A stretch of DNA of 64,000 bases from Streptomyces sp. CC0208 (GCF_003443735.1 NZ_CP031969.1:6076001-6140000), one strand, 5' to 3'. Positions 8,640-17,347 are shown, numbered from the stretch's first letter. Numbers and translations: made by a program. Notes: generated by a model not told the origin, from the letters alone.

Positions 8640-10568
8640 CTAATCCACTTCCGCCACCGCCTGCGCGAACTGGGCCTTGTACAGGCGCGCGTACGCCCCG
8701 TCGGCCTCCAACAGGTCCGTGTGCGTGCCCTGTTCGACGATCGAGCCGTTCTCCATGACGAGGATCGTGTCCGCGTCCCGGATCGTCGACAGGCGGTGCG
8801 CGATGACGAACGACGTGCGGCCGTGCGCCAGTTTGGCCATCGCCTTCTGGATCAGGACCTCGGTACGGGTGTCCACCGAACTCGTCGCCTCGTCGAGGAC
8901 CAGGATCACCGGGTCCGACAGGAACGCCCGGGCGATGGTGATGAGCTGCTTCTCGCCCGCGCTCACCCCGCTACCCTCGTCGTCGATCACGGTGTCGTAG
9001 CCCTCGGGCAGGGTCCGGATGAACCGGTCCGCGTGGGCCGCCCGGGCCGCCTCCTCGATCTCGCCCGGGGTGACCTCGCGCGCGGCGCCGTACGCGATGT
9101 TCTCCGCGATCGTGCCGCCGAACAGCCAGGTGTCCTGGAGGACCATGCCGATCCCGGCGCGCAGGTCGTCCCGGGACATCGTCGAGATGTCCACGCCGTC
9201 GAGGGTGATCCGGCCGCCCGAGACGTCGTAGAACCGCATGAGCAGGTTGACCAGGGTGGTCTTTCCGGCTCCCGTCGGGCCGACGATCGCGACCGTGTGC
9301 CCGGGTTCGACCTTCAGGGAGAGGTCGTCGATGAGCGGCTTGTCGGGGTCGTAGCGGAAGGAGACGTGCTCCAGGGCGACCCGCCCGCGCAGTTCCTCCG
9401 GCTTCGCGCTCGGGACCGGATCGGCCTCCTGCTCCTCCGCGTCCAGGAGTTCGAAGATCCGCTCGGCCGAGGCGACACCCGACTGCACGAGGTTCGCCAT
9501 CGACGCGACCTGCGTCAGCGGCATCGAGAACTGGCGGGAGTACTGGATGAAGGCCTGCACGTCACCGATGGACAGGGAGCCGGTCGCGACCCGCAGCCCG
9601 CCCACGACCGCCACCAGCACGTAGTTGAGGTTCGAGACGAACATCATCAGCGGCTGCATGACCCCGCTGTTGAACTGCGCCTTGAACCCGGCCTCGTACA
9701 GCGCCTCGTTCTGCTCGGCGAACTGTGCGGCCGACTCGTCCTGGCGGCCGAACACCTTCACCAGGTTGTGCCCGGTGTACATCTCCTCGATGTGGGCGTT
9801 GAGCTTGCCGGTGGTGCGCCACTGCTGCACGAAGTGCGGCTGCGAGCGCTTGCCCACGCGGGTGGCGACGACGAACGACAGCGGCACGGTGACCAGCGCG
9901 ACCAGGGCCAGCAGCCAGGACACCCAGAACATCATCGCGAGCACACCGATGATGGTGAGCAGCGAGTTGATCAGCTGGCCCATCGACTGCTGGAGGGTCT
10001 GGCCGATGTTGTCGATGTCGTTGGTGGCGCGGGACAGGACCTCACCGCGCTGGCGCTTGTCGAAGTACGACAGCGGCAGTCGCGACATCTTCGTCTGCAC
10101 GTCCTCGCGCATCCGGAACATCGTGCGGTTGACGGTCCGGTTGACCAGCCGGGTCGCGACCGCCATCAGCAGCCCCGCCACGAGGAACACCCCGACCGCG
10201 ATGAGCAGGACGTGCCCCACGGCAGTGAAGTCGATGCCCTCGCCGGGTGTGAAGTCGGTGCTGCGGAGCATGTCGGCGACCTGACCCTCGCCGCGCTCCC
10301 GCATCCCCGCGAGGACCTCTTCCTTGCTGGCGCCGGCCGGCATCTGCCGTCCGATGATGCCCGCGAAGACCAGGTCGGTGGCCTCGCCGAGGATCTTCGG
10401 CCCGACCACGTTGAGGCCGACGCTCAGCACGACACAGCACAGCATCGCGTAGAGGGTGAGCCGCTCCGGCTTGAACTGGGCGAGCAGCCGCCTGCCGGAC
10501 ACCTTGAAGTCGATCGACCGGGTCTCGGGACCGCCGCCCGCCATCATGCGCCCCATGGGCCCGGCCAT
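8640..10568 (-). CDS. ABC exporter, fused permease/ATPase, catalytically complete half
   Basis: A 642-residue half-transporter: membrane domain (six segments, about 40-340) followed by an ATPase domain with Walker A GPTGAGKTTLV, signature GSGVSAGEKQLITIARA and Walker B VILVLDEATSS with the catalytic Glu. The N-terminus has a Met/Gly-rich leader (MAGPMGRMMAGGGP) and a long loop between the first two membrane helices (about residues 60-110). Its ATG overlaps the stop of the upstream gene (TGATG), so the two halves are translationally coupled and probably form a heterodimer. Related pairs export drugs or lipids; the substrate here is unknown. Confidence 0.9.
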   Translation of the reverse strand: MAGPMGRMMAGGGPETRSIDFKVSGRRLLAQFKPERLTLYAMLCCVVLSVGLNVVGPKILGEATDLVFAGIIGRQMPAGASKEEVLAGMRERGEGQVADMLRSTDFTPGEGIDFTAVGHVLLIAVGVFLVAGLLMAVATRLVNRTVNRTMFRMREDVQTKMSRLPLSYFDKRQRGEVLSRATNDIDNIGQTLQQSMGQLINSLLTIIGVLAMMFWVSWLLALVALVTVPLSFVVATRVGKRSQPHFVQQWRTTGKLNAHIEEMYTGHNLVKVFGRQDESAAQFAEQNEALYEAGFKAQFNSGVMQPLMMFVSNLNYVLVAVVGGLRVATGSLSIGDVQAFIQYSRQFSMPLTQVASMANLVQSGVASAERIFELLDAEEQEADPVPSAKPEELRGRVALEHVSFRYDPDKPLIDDLSLKVEPGHTVAIVGPTGAGKTTLVNLLMRFYDVSGGRITLDGVDISTMSRDDLRAGIGMVLQDTWLFGGTIAENIAYGAAREVTPGEIEEAARAAHADRFIRTLPEGYDTVIDDEGSGVSAGEKQLITIARAFLSDPVILVLDEATSSVDTRTEVLIQKAMAKLAHGRTSFVIAHRLSTIRDADTILVMENGSIVEQGTHTDLLEADGAYARLYKAQFAQAVAEVD

Positions 10569-12301
10569 CAGGCAGCCTCCGCTTCCGTGAGCTGGGAGAG
10601 CACGATCTCCCGGTAGGTCTCGTTGTCCGCCATCAGTTCGCGGTGGGTGCCGGTGCCGACGACCCGGCCCTCGTCGAGGACGACGATCCGGTCGGCGTCG
10701 CGGATGGTGGCCACCCGCTGGGCGACGATCACGACGGTCGCCTCCGCGGTCTCCTCGGCGAGCGCGGCGCGCAGGGCGGCGTCGGTCGCGTAGTCGAGGG
10801 CGGAGAAGGAGTCGTCGAAGAGGTAGATCTCCGGCCGCTGCACGAGCGTGCGCGCGATGGCGAGCCGCTGGCGCTGACCGCCGGAGACGTTGCTGCCGCC
10901 CTGGGCGATGGGGGAGTCGAGCCCGTTCTCCAGGCGCTCGACGAAGTCCTTGGCCTGCGCCACCTCCAGCGCGTGCCACAGCTCCTCGTCCGTGGCGTCC
11001 GGATTGCCGTAGCGAAGGTTCGTGGCGACCGTGCCCGCGAAGAGGTACGGCTTCTGCGGCACGAGTCCGACGGTCTTGGCCAGTAGCTTCGGATCGATGG
11101 TCGACACCTCGGTGCCGTCGACGAGCACCTCGCCGTCGGTCGCGTCGAACAGCCGCGGCACCAGCCCCAGCAGGGTGGACTTGCCGCTGCCGGTCGAGCC
11201 GATCACGGCGGTCACCTCGCCGGGCCGGGCCACCAGGTCGATCGCCTTGAGCACCGGCTCCTCGGCGCCCGGGTAGCGGAAGCCCGCACCCCGCAACTCC
11301 AGATGCCCGTGCCGGCGCAGCTCACGTACGGGAGCGACGGGCGGGACCACGCTCGACGAGGTGTCGAGGACCTCCTGGATGCGCTCGGCGCACACCTCCG
11401 CGCGCGGCACCATCATGAACATGAAGGTGGCCATCATCACGGACATGACGATCTGCATCAGATAGGCGAGGAACGCCGTCAGATCACCGATCTGCATCCC
11501 GCCGCTGTCGATGCGGTGGGCGCCGAACCACACCACGGCGATCGACGACAGGTTCACCGTCGTCATCACGACCGGGAACATCAGCGCGAGCAGGTTGCCG
11601 GTCTTGAGGGACATCTCCGTCAGGTCGGTGTTCGCCTTCCGGAAGCGGTCCTCCTCGTACTCGTCCCGCACGAACGCCCGGATGACCCGGTTGCCGGTGA
11701 TCTGCTCGCGCAGCACCCGGTTCACCGTGTCGAGCCGCACCTGCATGGCCCGGAACAGCGGCCGCAGCCGTCGTACGATCAACGTCACGCAGATGCCCAG
11801 CGTCGGCACCACGGCCACCAGCACGGCGGACAGCGGTACGTCCAGACCGAGTGCCAGCACGATGCCGCCGACACACATGATGGGCGCCGACACCAGCAGG
11901 GTGAACGTCATCAGGGCCAGCATCTGGACCTGCTGCACGTCATTGGTCGTACGGGTGATCAGCGTGGGCGCGCCGAACTGGCCCACCTCGCGCGCCGAGA
12001 ACGACTGCACCCGGTCGAAGACCGACGCCCGCAGGTCCCGGCCGAGCGCGGCGGCGGTCCGGGCGCCGTAGAACACGGCCCCGATGTTGCACACCACCTG
12101 CGCCAGCGAGATGCCGATCATCAGAGCGCCGAAGCTCAGGATGTAGCCGGTGTCGCCGTTCACGACACCGTTGTCGATGATGTCCGCGTTGAGCGTGGGC
12201 AGGTAGAGGGTGGCGCAGGTCTGGAGGAACTGCAGCAGCACCAGGAGGGCGATGGGTTTCTTGTAGGGCCTGAGATAGGTCCGCAGAAGTCGTATGAGCA
12301 C
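10568..12301 (-). CDS. ABC exporter, fused permease/ATPase, degenerate-site half
   Basis: A 577-residue partner of the previous protein. After a six-helix membrane domain come Walker A GSTGSGKSTLL, signature GSNVSGGQRQRLAIART and Walker B EIYLFDDSFSALD. The residue after the Walker B Asp is Asp, not the catalytic Glu, the hallmark of the non-hydrolysing site in heterodimeric exporters such as TM287/288 and BmrCD. It is the first gene of the two-gene operon and shares one base with the next start. The start ATG at 12301 faces the 5' flank of the upstream kinase's 3' end. Confidence 0.9.
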   Translation of the reverse strand: MLIRLLRTYLRPYKKPIALLVLLQFLQTCATLYLPTLNADIIDNGVVNGDTGYILSFGALMIGISLAQVVCNIGAVFYGARTAAALGRDLRASVFDRVQSFSAREVGQFGAPTLITRTTNDVQQVQMLALMTFTLLVSAPIMCVGGIVLALGLDVPLSAVLVAVVPTLGICVTLIVRRLRPLFRAMQVRLDTVNRVLREQITGNRVIRAFVRDEYEEDRFRKANTDLTEMSLKTGNLLALMFPVVMTTVNLSSIAVVWFGAHRIDSGGMQIGDLTAFLAYLMQIVMSVMMATFMFMMVPRAEVCAERIQEVLDTSSSVVPPVAPVRELRRHGHLELRGAGFRYPGAEEPVLKAIDLVARPGEVTAVIGSTGSGKSTLLGLVPRLFDATDGEVLVDGTEVSTIDPKLLAKTVGLVPQKPYLFAGTVATNLRYGNPDATDEELWHALEVAQAKDFVERLENGLDSPIAQGGSNVSGGQRQRLAIARTLVQRPEIYLFDDSFSALDYATDAALRAALAEETAEATVVIVAQRVATIRDADRIVVLDEGRVVGTGTHRELMADNETYREIVLSQLTEAEAA

Positions 12302-12466
12302 GCTACGTCTCTCGGAGTCGGCGACGGGGCGAGTGGTTGCCCCTGGCCCCTATCGTCGGACACTCCACCGGCGTTACCTCAACCGATTAAGCCGACAGCA
12401 GTGCTTCGTATGGCCTTCCTGGTCCCCGCGACCGCCGACTCCTACCGGACTCTTACCTTCCGGGGT

Positions 12467-13903
12467 CTAGCGGAAGGCCCCCGGATACGTCTGCTCCCGC
12501 ACCGACACGTACTGCTGCCGCACCGCCTGCCCCACCGCCAGTTCCTCGCCCGGCTCCAGGACCTGTCCGGCCGGGCCCTGCCACATCGGCGGGGTGCGCG
12601 GGTCGAGGGTGCCCTGCGACACCCCGAGCGCCCACGCCGCCTGCCGGGCCGCACCGATCGCCGCGTAGTCCGCCGGCTGCGGCACGACGACCTGCGCGCC
12701 GAACAGCGCGGGCGCGGCGGCCTGTACGGCGGACAGCTCGGCGGCGGCCCCCAGCAGGAAGACCCGCCGCACCTCGACCCCCCGCCCGCGCAGCACGTCG
12801 AGCGCGTCGGCGAGCCCGCACAGCATCCCCTCGAACGCGGCCCGCGCCAGGTGCTCCGGCTTCATCGACTCCCGCCGCAGCCCGCTCAGCGTCCCCGCCG
12901 TGTGCGGCAGGTTCGGCGTCCGCTCGCCTTCCAGATAAGGCAGCAGTACGAGGCCGTGGGCGCCCGGCGTCGACTTCATGGCCAGGTCCGACAGGCTCTC
13001 CAGATCACCGAGGCCGAGCATCTCGGCGGCCCCGCGCAGGGTCCGTACGGCGTTCAGGGTGGTGACGACGGGCAGGTGCATGCCGGTCGCGTCGGCCAGG
13101 GAGGTGATCATCCCGGTGTTGTCGACGAGCGCCTCGTGGTGCACCGCCATCACGGACCCGGACGCGCCCAGCGACACGACGGCATCCCCGAGCCCGATCC
13201 CGAGGCCGAAAGCGGCGGCCATGGTCTCGCCCGTCCCCGCGGAGATCAGCAGCCCCTCCGGGGTCGTACCGGCCGCGTCCGCCGGGCCGATCACCTCCGG
13301 CAGCATCGCCTGGTGGCCGAGGGCCAGCTCCACGAGGTCGGCGCGGTAGGCGCCGGCGGCGGCGGACCAGTAGCCGGTCCCGGAGGCGCCACCGCGGTCG
13401 GTGGTCCGTCTCACCGGCCGGCCGAGCAACTGCCACACCAGCCAGTCGTGCGCCTGGAGCAGAACGGCGGTGCGCAGGGCGGCGTCCGGTTCGGTCTTGT
13501 TCAGCCAGCGCAGCTTGGTCACGGGCTGCGCGGCCTGCGGCACACACCCCACCGCCTGCGCCCACGCCTCGCGCCCGCCGAGCGCGTCGACGAGGTCGGC
13601 CGCGGCGACCTGCGCGCGCTTGTCGCCGCCGACCATGGCGGGGCGCACGGTGTTGCCCTGGGCGTCGAGGGGCACGACGGCGTTCTGCTGCGAGGACACG
13701 CCGATGGCCTGCACGCCCTCCAGGAGACCGCCACCGGCGGCTTCGCCGAGGGAGAGGAGCCACGCCTGGGGGTCGACGTCGGATGGACGGCCCTCGACCG
13801 GGTGGGGCGCGTACCCCTGTTTGAGCACGGCACCGGTGTCCGCGTCGCAGACGACGATGCGAGTGAATTCGGGCGAGCTGTCCAACCCGGCGACTATCCC
13901 CAT
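12467..13903 (-). CDS. FGGY-family carbohydrate kinase (xylulokinase-like)
   Basis: A 478-residue FGGY kinase with the N-terminal phosphate-binding strand (GIVAGLDSSPEFTRIVVCD), the IGVSSQQNAVVPLD segment in the sugar-binding domain, and the C-terminal ATP-binding half containing VVSLGASGSVMAVH and GAAAELSAVQAAAPALFG. Xylulokinases phosphorylate D-xylulose in the cytoplasm, but sugar specificity in this family cannot be read safely from sequence. No isomerase or transporter is adjacent. The start is ATG 13903; the longer upstream frame runs through a terminator and is not used. Confidence 0.85.
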   Translation of the reverse strand: MGIVAGLDSSPEFTRIVVCDADTGAVLKQGYAPHPVEGRPSDVDPQAWLLSLGEAAGGGLLEGVQAIGVSSQQNAVVPLDAQGNTVRPAMVGGDKRAQVAAADLVDALGGREAWAQAVGCVPQAAQPVTKLRWLNKTEPDAALRTAVLLQAHDWLVWQLLGRPVRRTTDRGGASGTGYWSAAAGAYRADLVELALGHQAMLPEVIGPADAAGTTPEGLLISAGTGETMAAAFGLGIGLGDAVVSLGASGSVMAVHHEALVDNTGMITSLADATGMHLPVVTTLNAVRTLRGAAEMLGLGDLESLSDLAMKSTPGAHGLVLLPYLEGERTPNLPHTAGTLSGLRRESMKPEHLARAAFEGMLCGLADALDVLRGRGVEVRRVFLLGAAAELSAVQAAAPALFGAQVVVPQPADYAAIGAARQAAWALGVSQGTLDPRTPPMWQGPAGQVLEPGEELAVGQAVRQQYVSVREQTYPGAFR

Positions 13904-13949
13904 GGCGGAAATTCTATGGGCGTAGCGTCGCAACGGTGCGCGCAGTCGC

Positions 13950-13986
13950 GCGGGCGCGGGACCGGTGCCTCCGGTCCCGCGCCCGC
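13950..13986 (-). terminator. Terminator downstream of the YtxH-like gene
   Basis: A 16-bp perfect stem (GCGGGCGCGGGACCGG and its complement) with a five-base loop lies 24 nt past the stop of the YtxH-like gene. It separates that gene from the kinase. Confidence 0.7.
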
Positions 13987-14009
13987 GTGTGGGTTGTGTC
14001 ACCCCTGAT

Positions 14010-14315
14010 TCACGTGGGGCTGGTGCCCCAGTCGTCCTGGGCGGTGCCGTTCGTGTTGCGATCCCTCAGCGAGCGCACCCGCTGGGTCACGGACTCCGGC
14101 ACTCGGTCGCCCACCTTGTCACTGACCACGTGGTACGCCTTGCCGGCGAACTGGCGGCCCTGCTGGGCCGCCGTCTCCGCGGTGTTGCGGACGGCGGGGT
14201 TCTGGGCGACCTGACGGGCGGACTTCTTCAACTGTTCGTAGCGCTCGCGCCCGGCACGGGTGCCCAGCACGTACCCCAGAGTCAGTCCGACCACGAACGT
14301 GAGCTTGTAGCGCAT
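14010..14315 (-). CDS. YtxH-like small membrane-anchored protein
   Basis: A 101-residue protein with one N-terminal membrane segment holding a glycine pattern (LTFVVGLTLGYVLGTRAGRE, residues 4-23), then a charged amphipathic helix region. This matches the YtxH-like architecture found beside tRNA genes in many streptomycetes. The biochemical role is unknown. ATG 14315 has GGAAGGGTGG upstream. A hexanucleotide repeat tract sits in its leader. Confidence 0.75.
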   Translation of the reverse strand: MRYKLTFVVGLTLGYVLGTRAGRERYEQLKKSARQVAQNPAVRNTAETAAQQGRQFAGKAYHVVSDKVGDRVPESVTQRVRSLRDRNTNGTAQDDWGTSPT

Positions 14316-14350
14316 GGCGGCCACCCTTCCTTGCGTAGGTCTCCGGTGCG

Positions 14351-14398
14351 ACGTCGGTGTCGGTAGCGGTGTCGGTATCGATGTCGGTATCGGTGTCA
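14351..14398. repeat. GTCGGT hexanucleotide repeat tract
   Basis: About 48 nt made of near-perfect six-base units (GTCGGT with GTCGGTATC and GTAGCG variants). It lies in the 5' leader of the YtxH-like gene, 36 nt from its start. Such tracts can slip during replication. Confidence 0.7.
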
Positions 14399-14507
14399 GG
14401 GGAACCGATTGGCGGAGCACCCCCCTGCTTGCGCTAATGTATGTGTCGCAGCGAGCGCCCGCCCCCTGGCGAATACCCAGGGAGCTACGTTCGATGCAAC
14501 GAGGCAA

Positions 14508-14580
14508 TCCTCCGTAGCTCAATTGGCAGAGCAGCCGGCTGTTAACCGGCAGGTTACTGGTTCGAGTCCAGTCGGGGGAG
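14508..14580 (+). tRNA. tRNA-Asn (GTT)
   Basis: A 73-nt cloverleaf: acceptor TCCTCCG pairs with CGGGGGA (one T-G wobble), anticodon stem GCCGG/CCGGC with loop CTGTTAA giving anticodon GTT, T-arm CTGGTTCGAGTCCAG, discriminator G. CCA is not encoded. It is the first of two tandem copies. Confidence 0.95.
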
Positions 14581-14586
14581 CTTCGA

Positions 14587-14659
14587 TCTTCCGTAGCTCA
14601 ATTGGCAGAGCAGCCGGCTGTTAACCGGCAGGTTACTGGTTCGAGTCCAGTCGGGAGAG
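14587..14659 (+). tRNA. tRNA-Asn (GTT), second copy
   Basis: Identical to the first copy except for a compensatory change in acceptor pair 3-70 (C-G becomes T-A; acceptor TCTTCCG with CGGGAGA). Six bases separate the copies, so they are probably co-transcribed. Confidence 0.95.
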
Positions 14660-14670
14660 CAGGACGAAGG

Positions 14671-14694
14671 AGGGCCCCCGATGGGGTCCTTTTT
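14671..14694 (+). terminator. Terminator after the tRNA-Asn pair
   Basis: AGGGCCCC, a short loop, then GGGGTCCT followed by a run of T: a classic factor-independent terminator beginning 12 nt after the second tRNA. Confidence 0.75.
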
Positions 14695-14828
14695 CATGTC
14701 CGACGGAACTGCGCAGGTCACAGGGGAGTCTTCAAGGGCATGCGAAGTCGCCCCTGCGAAGCAGGAGATCGTATGAGCGGCTATGCTGCGGCAGACGGCG
14801 CGCACACATGTACGCGACACGCCGCTAT

Positions 14829-14902
14829 GGGGCGGTAGCTCAGCCGGTTAGAGCAGCGGACTCATAATCCGTCGGCCGTGGGTTCGAGTCCCACCCGCCC
14901 CA
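14829..14902 (+). tRNA. tRNA with CAT anticodon (elongator Met or lysidine-type Ile)
   Basis: A 74-nt cloverleaf: acceptor GGGGCGG/CCGCCCC, anticodon stem CGGA with loop containing CTCATAA (anticodon CAT), T-arm GTGGGTTCGAGTCCCAC, discriminator A. Whether it is Met or Ile2 cannot be settled by eye. Its 3' half from about 14859 is repeated at 18393, so it is an integration target site. Confidence 0.9.
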
Positions 14903-15003
14903 CCTGTGCAGGCTTCTGACCTGCGGGAACGTTCATTTTTGGGTGTCGGATCGTCAACTCTGCCTGAACGGACGGAATCCGCTGCTCGTAGGTTTGAGGT
15001 CCG
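14859..15003 (+). repeat. Left attachment-like repeat (tRNA 3' half plus flank)
   Basis: The segment from GGACTCATAATCCG in the tRNA through GTTCATTTTTGGGTG (to about 14945) is almost identical to 18393-18480. Similarity continues more weakly to CCGCTGCTCG near 14994 and is shared with a third site near 21072. This is the signature of a site-specific insertion at a tRNA 3' end. Confidence 0.75.
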
Positions 15004-15369
15004 GCAGCGTTCCGGGGAGATCCAACCCCTCTGACCTGCGGCGGAGTAGTTGTCTAAGGTTGCCGCTCTCGGTCCGGGCGACTGCGCTGCGGGTCGTCCC
15101 CAAGACCCAGGGGCCATACAGGGGCCGGGAGGGCGCGGCCGGGGTCAGGCCGAGAGTGTTTCCGGGCCGATTTCGTGGTCCCGTTTGCTGGTTCGGCGGC
15201 ATGGAGCTGCCGTCCACCGTGCGGACGGTCGAGTGCCGGGCCGGCACTGGAGGCGGCGTGGATGCCGGTGCGTCTGGCAGACAGGCCCGAGGTCAGGGAA
15301 ACGGCCCGAAGAGGAAACGGTCCCATGGACGGCGCACCGCGTTCATCAAGGCTGAGCCATGTGCGGTCA

Positions 15370-15527
15370 GCGCACCATCTGGCGCCGGTGAGGAAGATCG
15401 CGGCCGAGCTGGAGCGCAGCCCCTCGACGCCGTCGCCGCCGAACTCAACGGCCGACCACGCAAGACGCTCGGCTGGGAAACCCCAGCCGAGCGCCTGCAT
15501 ACACTCCTCACGACCGCCTCACACTGA
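15370..15527 (+). pseudogene. IS30-family transposase remnant with internal deletion
   Basis: One frame reads VRKIAAELERSPST, the N-terminal helix-turn-helix of IS30 transposases. It jumps straight into another frame reading LDAVAAELNGRPRKTLGWETPAERL, the C-terminal signature of the same family, followed by a stop. About 250 central residues with the DDE site are missing. No terminal inverted repeats are visible. Confidence 0.75.
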
Positions 15528-15763
15528 CCACGTGTTGTGCCGGCCTCGACGGCGCCGCCAGCCGTGTCTCGAACCTGCTCGTCCTTGCCCGTGGTGCGGT
15601 CGCACTCCGAGGGCGTGGTGCCTTGGCGGCCGTGGCGAGAAGGCATACCGCTTCGACATGGGTACGCATGGCGCCCGCTTCGACCGGGCCGGCGATGGCC
15701 CTCCTGCCGGCGTGGTCGGCCTCGACCAGGATGCCTTCGCCGGGGATGCCCTGGCCAGGGCCG

Positions 15764-16118
15764 TTCGTCGACCAGCTACTGGTCCGCAAGGACCTGACCG
15801 CCATCGACGCCTACGTCGGCGCCGACTACCACGAACACGGCCCTAACATCTCCGACGGCGCGGCCGGCCTCAAGGCCGACCTGGGCAGCTACTTCGACAA
15901 GTTCCCGCAGTCGAGTGTCACACCGAAACGCGTCATCGCCGAAGGCGACCTGGTCGCCGTGCACAGCCACCTTGCACAGCCACTACGTCGACACGCCGGG
16001 CGAGCGTGGCCGGTCGGTCATCGACCTCTTCCGGGTCCGCGATGCCAGGATCGTCGAGCACTGGAGCTCCGAACAGGCCGTGCCCGAGACCGCCGCCAAC
16101 GACAACACGATGTTCTGA
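15764..16118 (+). pseudogene. SnoaL-like (NTF2 fold) gene broken by a tandem duplication
   Basis: Two consecutive frames rebuild one SnoaL-like protein: FVDQLLVRKDLTAIDAYVGADY to VIAEGDLVAVHSH, then HYVDTPGERGRSVIDLFRVRDARIVEHW. The frame changes at a 13-bp direct duplication (GCACAGCCACCTT at 15961-15973, repeated from 15974), which inserts 13 bases. The reading frame ends at TGA 16118. SnoaL-like proteins are small cyclases or isomerases; this copy cannot make a full product unless the slip is reversed. No convincing start codon precedes it. Confidence 0.7.
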
Positions 16119-16136
16119 CAGCCGCCGGGGGCGGGG

Positions 16137-16285
16137 CTAATCGTGTCCAGCCCCCACAAGAGCGACCGGCATTGGGCCACCCAGCGCGGCGATCCCCGAA
16201 CCGTCGATCCCGTCGCTCTTGAACCGACGCCCAGCCGTCTCGATGATCCGCCGCCGCGTCTCCTGCTTGCGCTCTCGCCCGTATC
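16137..16285 (-). pseudogene. TetR-family regulator N-terminal scrap
   Basis: The minus strand reads YGRERKQETRRRIIETAGRRF, then KSDGIDGSGIAALGG before a stop at 16137. This is the first helix and turn of a TetR DNA-binding domain without the recognition helix or ligand domain. It is not the same sequence as the intact TetR at 17382. Confidence 0.55.
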
Positions 16286-16410
16286 GGGCCCCGCGCCCTC
16301 CTTCACTCGTCCAGCCGGCCGCTGGCCGCCACCCCGGGCCCCACTCAAGTGGTTCTTCGGGGGTGGGGGACACGCCCAGGACGTGCCGTTCGCCTTTCGC
16401 GCGCGGCTGG

Positions 16411-17250
16411 TTACTCGTCGAGGAACTGAAGCGCGTGCTTCAGGAACCGCTCGGGGTACTGGAAGTGCGCTGCGTGCCCGGCGTCGGGGTAGATCAGCAG
16501 TTGGGCGTTCGGGATGTTCTGCGCGAGGTGCCAGGAGTTGATCGAGGCGATCATCACGTCGTTCGTGCCGTTGAGGACCAGTGTCGGCTGGGTGATCGCG
16601 TTCAGGAAGGCGTAGGGGTTCTCGCCGGGCAGCGGTTCCCCGTAGGCGGTGAACGCTTCGAACTGTGCCTGCCCGACTGCGGGCGAGCTCGGCGGGTCCT
16701 GGTCGGCCCGCTGGTGGCGTCGCTCCCAGAAGGCCCGGCCGGCTTCGACCGCGGCCTCGGAGCGGCCGAAGAACAGGAAGAGGAAGTCCTCCAGGCTGTG
16801 GACCGGATTCAGAGCCACCTCGGGCACCTTGGGGTCCATCGTCGGGTCCCCGCCGCGCAGGCCGGTGCCGAGCAGAAGGAGCTTGCGCACCAACTGCGGG
16901 TGGCGCAGCGCGACCTCCTGCACCTGCAAACCGCCGATGGAGAAGCCGAGCAGATCGACCTGCTCCAGCCCCAGCGCCCGGATGACCACGGCGATGTCGT
17001 CGGCCATGTCCTCCATCCGGTTGCGCGGGGTGCCGGATGAGGAGGCGATGCCGCGCCCGTTGAAAAGGATGACCTCTCGGCCTTCGGCCAGGCTGTCGGT
17101 GAGCAGGGGGTCCCAGTGGTCCATTCCCCCGCGGAAGTGCTGGACCAGGAAGATCGGGACGCCGGAGGGCTTGCCCCAGCGGCGGTAGGCGAACCGGTCG
17201 CCGTCGACCTCGATGTACCGAGTCGGTGCGGTGGCATGCGTATCGCTCAT
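16411..17250 (-). CDS. Alpha/beta hydrolase
   Basis: A 279-residue alpha/beta-hydrolase. Features seen: oxyanion segment FLVQHFRGGMDHWDP (30-45), nucleophile elbow LLGFSIGGLQVQEV with the catalytic Ser in GFSIGG (near 106), the acid NGTNDVMIAS near 225, and the late His in YPDAGHAAHFQYPE (near 255). A lid region lies between 145 and 200. The likely substrate is a small ester, lactone or haloalkane-type compound; it is not determinable here. It is divergent from the TetR gene at 17382, with a shared palindrome between them. ATG 17250 has AAAGG ahead; a TTG at 17280 is an alternative. Confidence 0.85.
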   Translation of the reverse strand: MSDTHATAPTRYIEVDGDRFAYRRWGKPSGVPIFLVQHFRGGMDHWDPLLTDSLAEGREVILFNGRGIASSSGTPRNRMEDMADDIAVVIRALGLEQVDLLGFSIGGLQVQEVALRHPQLVRKLLLLGTGLRGGDPTMDPKVPEVALNPVHSLEDFLFLFFGRSEAAVEAGRAFWERRHQRADQDPPSSPAVGQAQFEAFTAYGEPLPGENPYAFLNAITQPTLVLNGTNDVMIASINSWHLAQNIPNAQLLIYPDAGHAAHFQYPERFLKHALQFLDE

Positions 17251-17305
17251 GGCCTGAGCCTTTCTGGTGGGGATGAGCAATACGATGACGTTCGTAATCT
17301 AAAAA

Positions 17306-17347
17306 GTCAAGCCTTTAGATGTCGATCGACATCTATGTATGCTTGAC
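17306..17347. promoter_or_regulatory. Palindromic operator between the hydrolase and its TetR regulator
   Basis: A perfect 20-bp palindrome, TAGATGTCGATCGACATCTA (17316-17335), is flanked by a second inverted pair GTCAAGC (17306) and GCTTGAC (17341), nearly concentric. It lies 35 nt before the TetR start and between the divergent genes. The inference is that the TetR protein binds here to control both. Confidence 0.65.

Noticed and set aside
8721..10616. 631-codon plus-strand frame opposite the ABC exporter
   Set aside because: His/Arg/Asp-rich composition typical of antisense shadow; the minus strand has clear Walker motifs.
14943..15527. 194-codon frame after the tRNA
   Set aside because: Only its last part matches an IS30 tail; the rest is attachment-flank repeat with no protein similarity.
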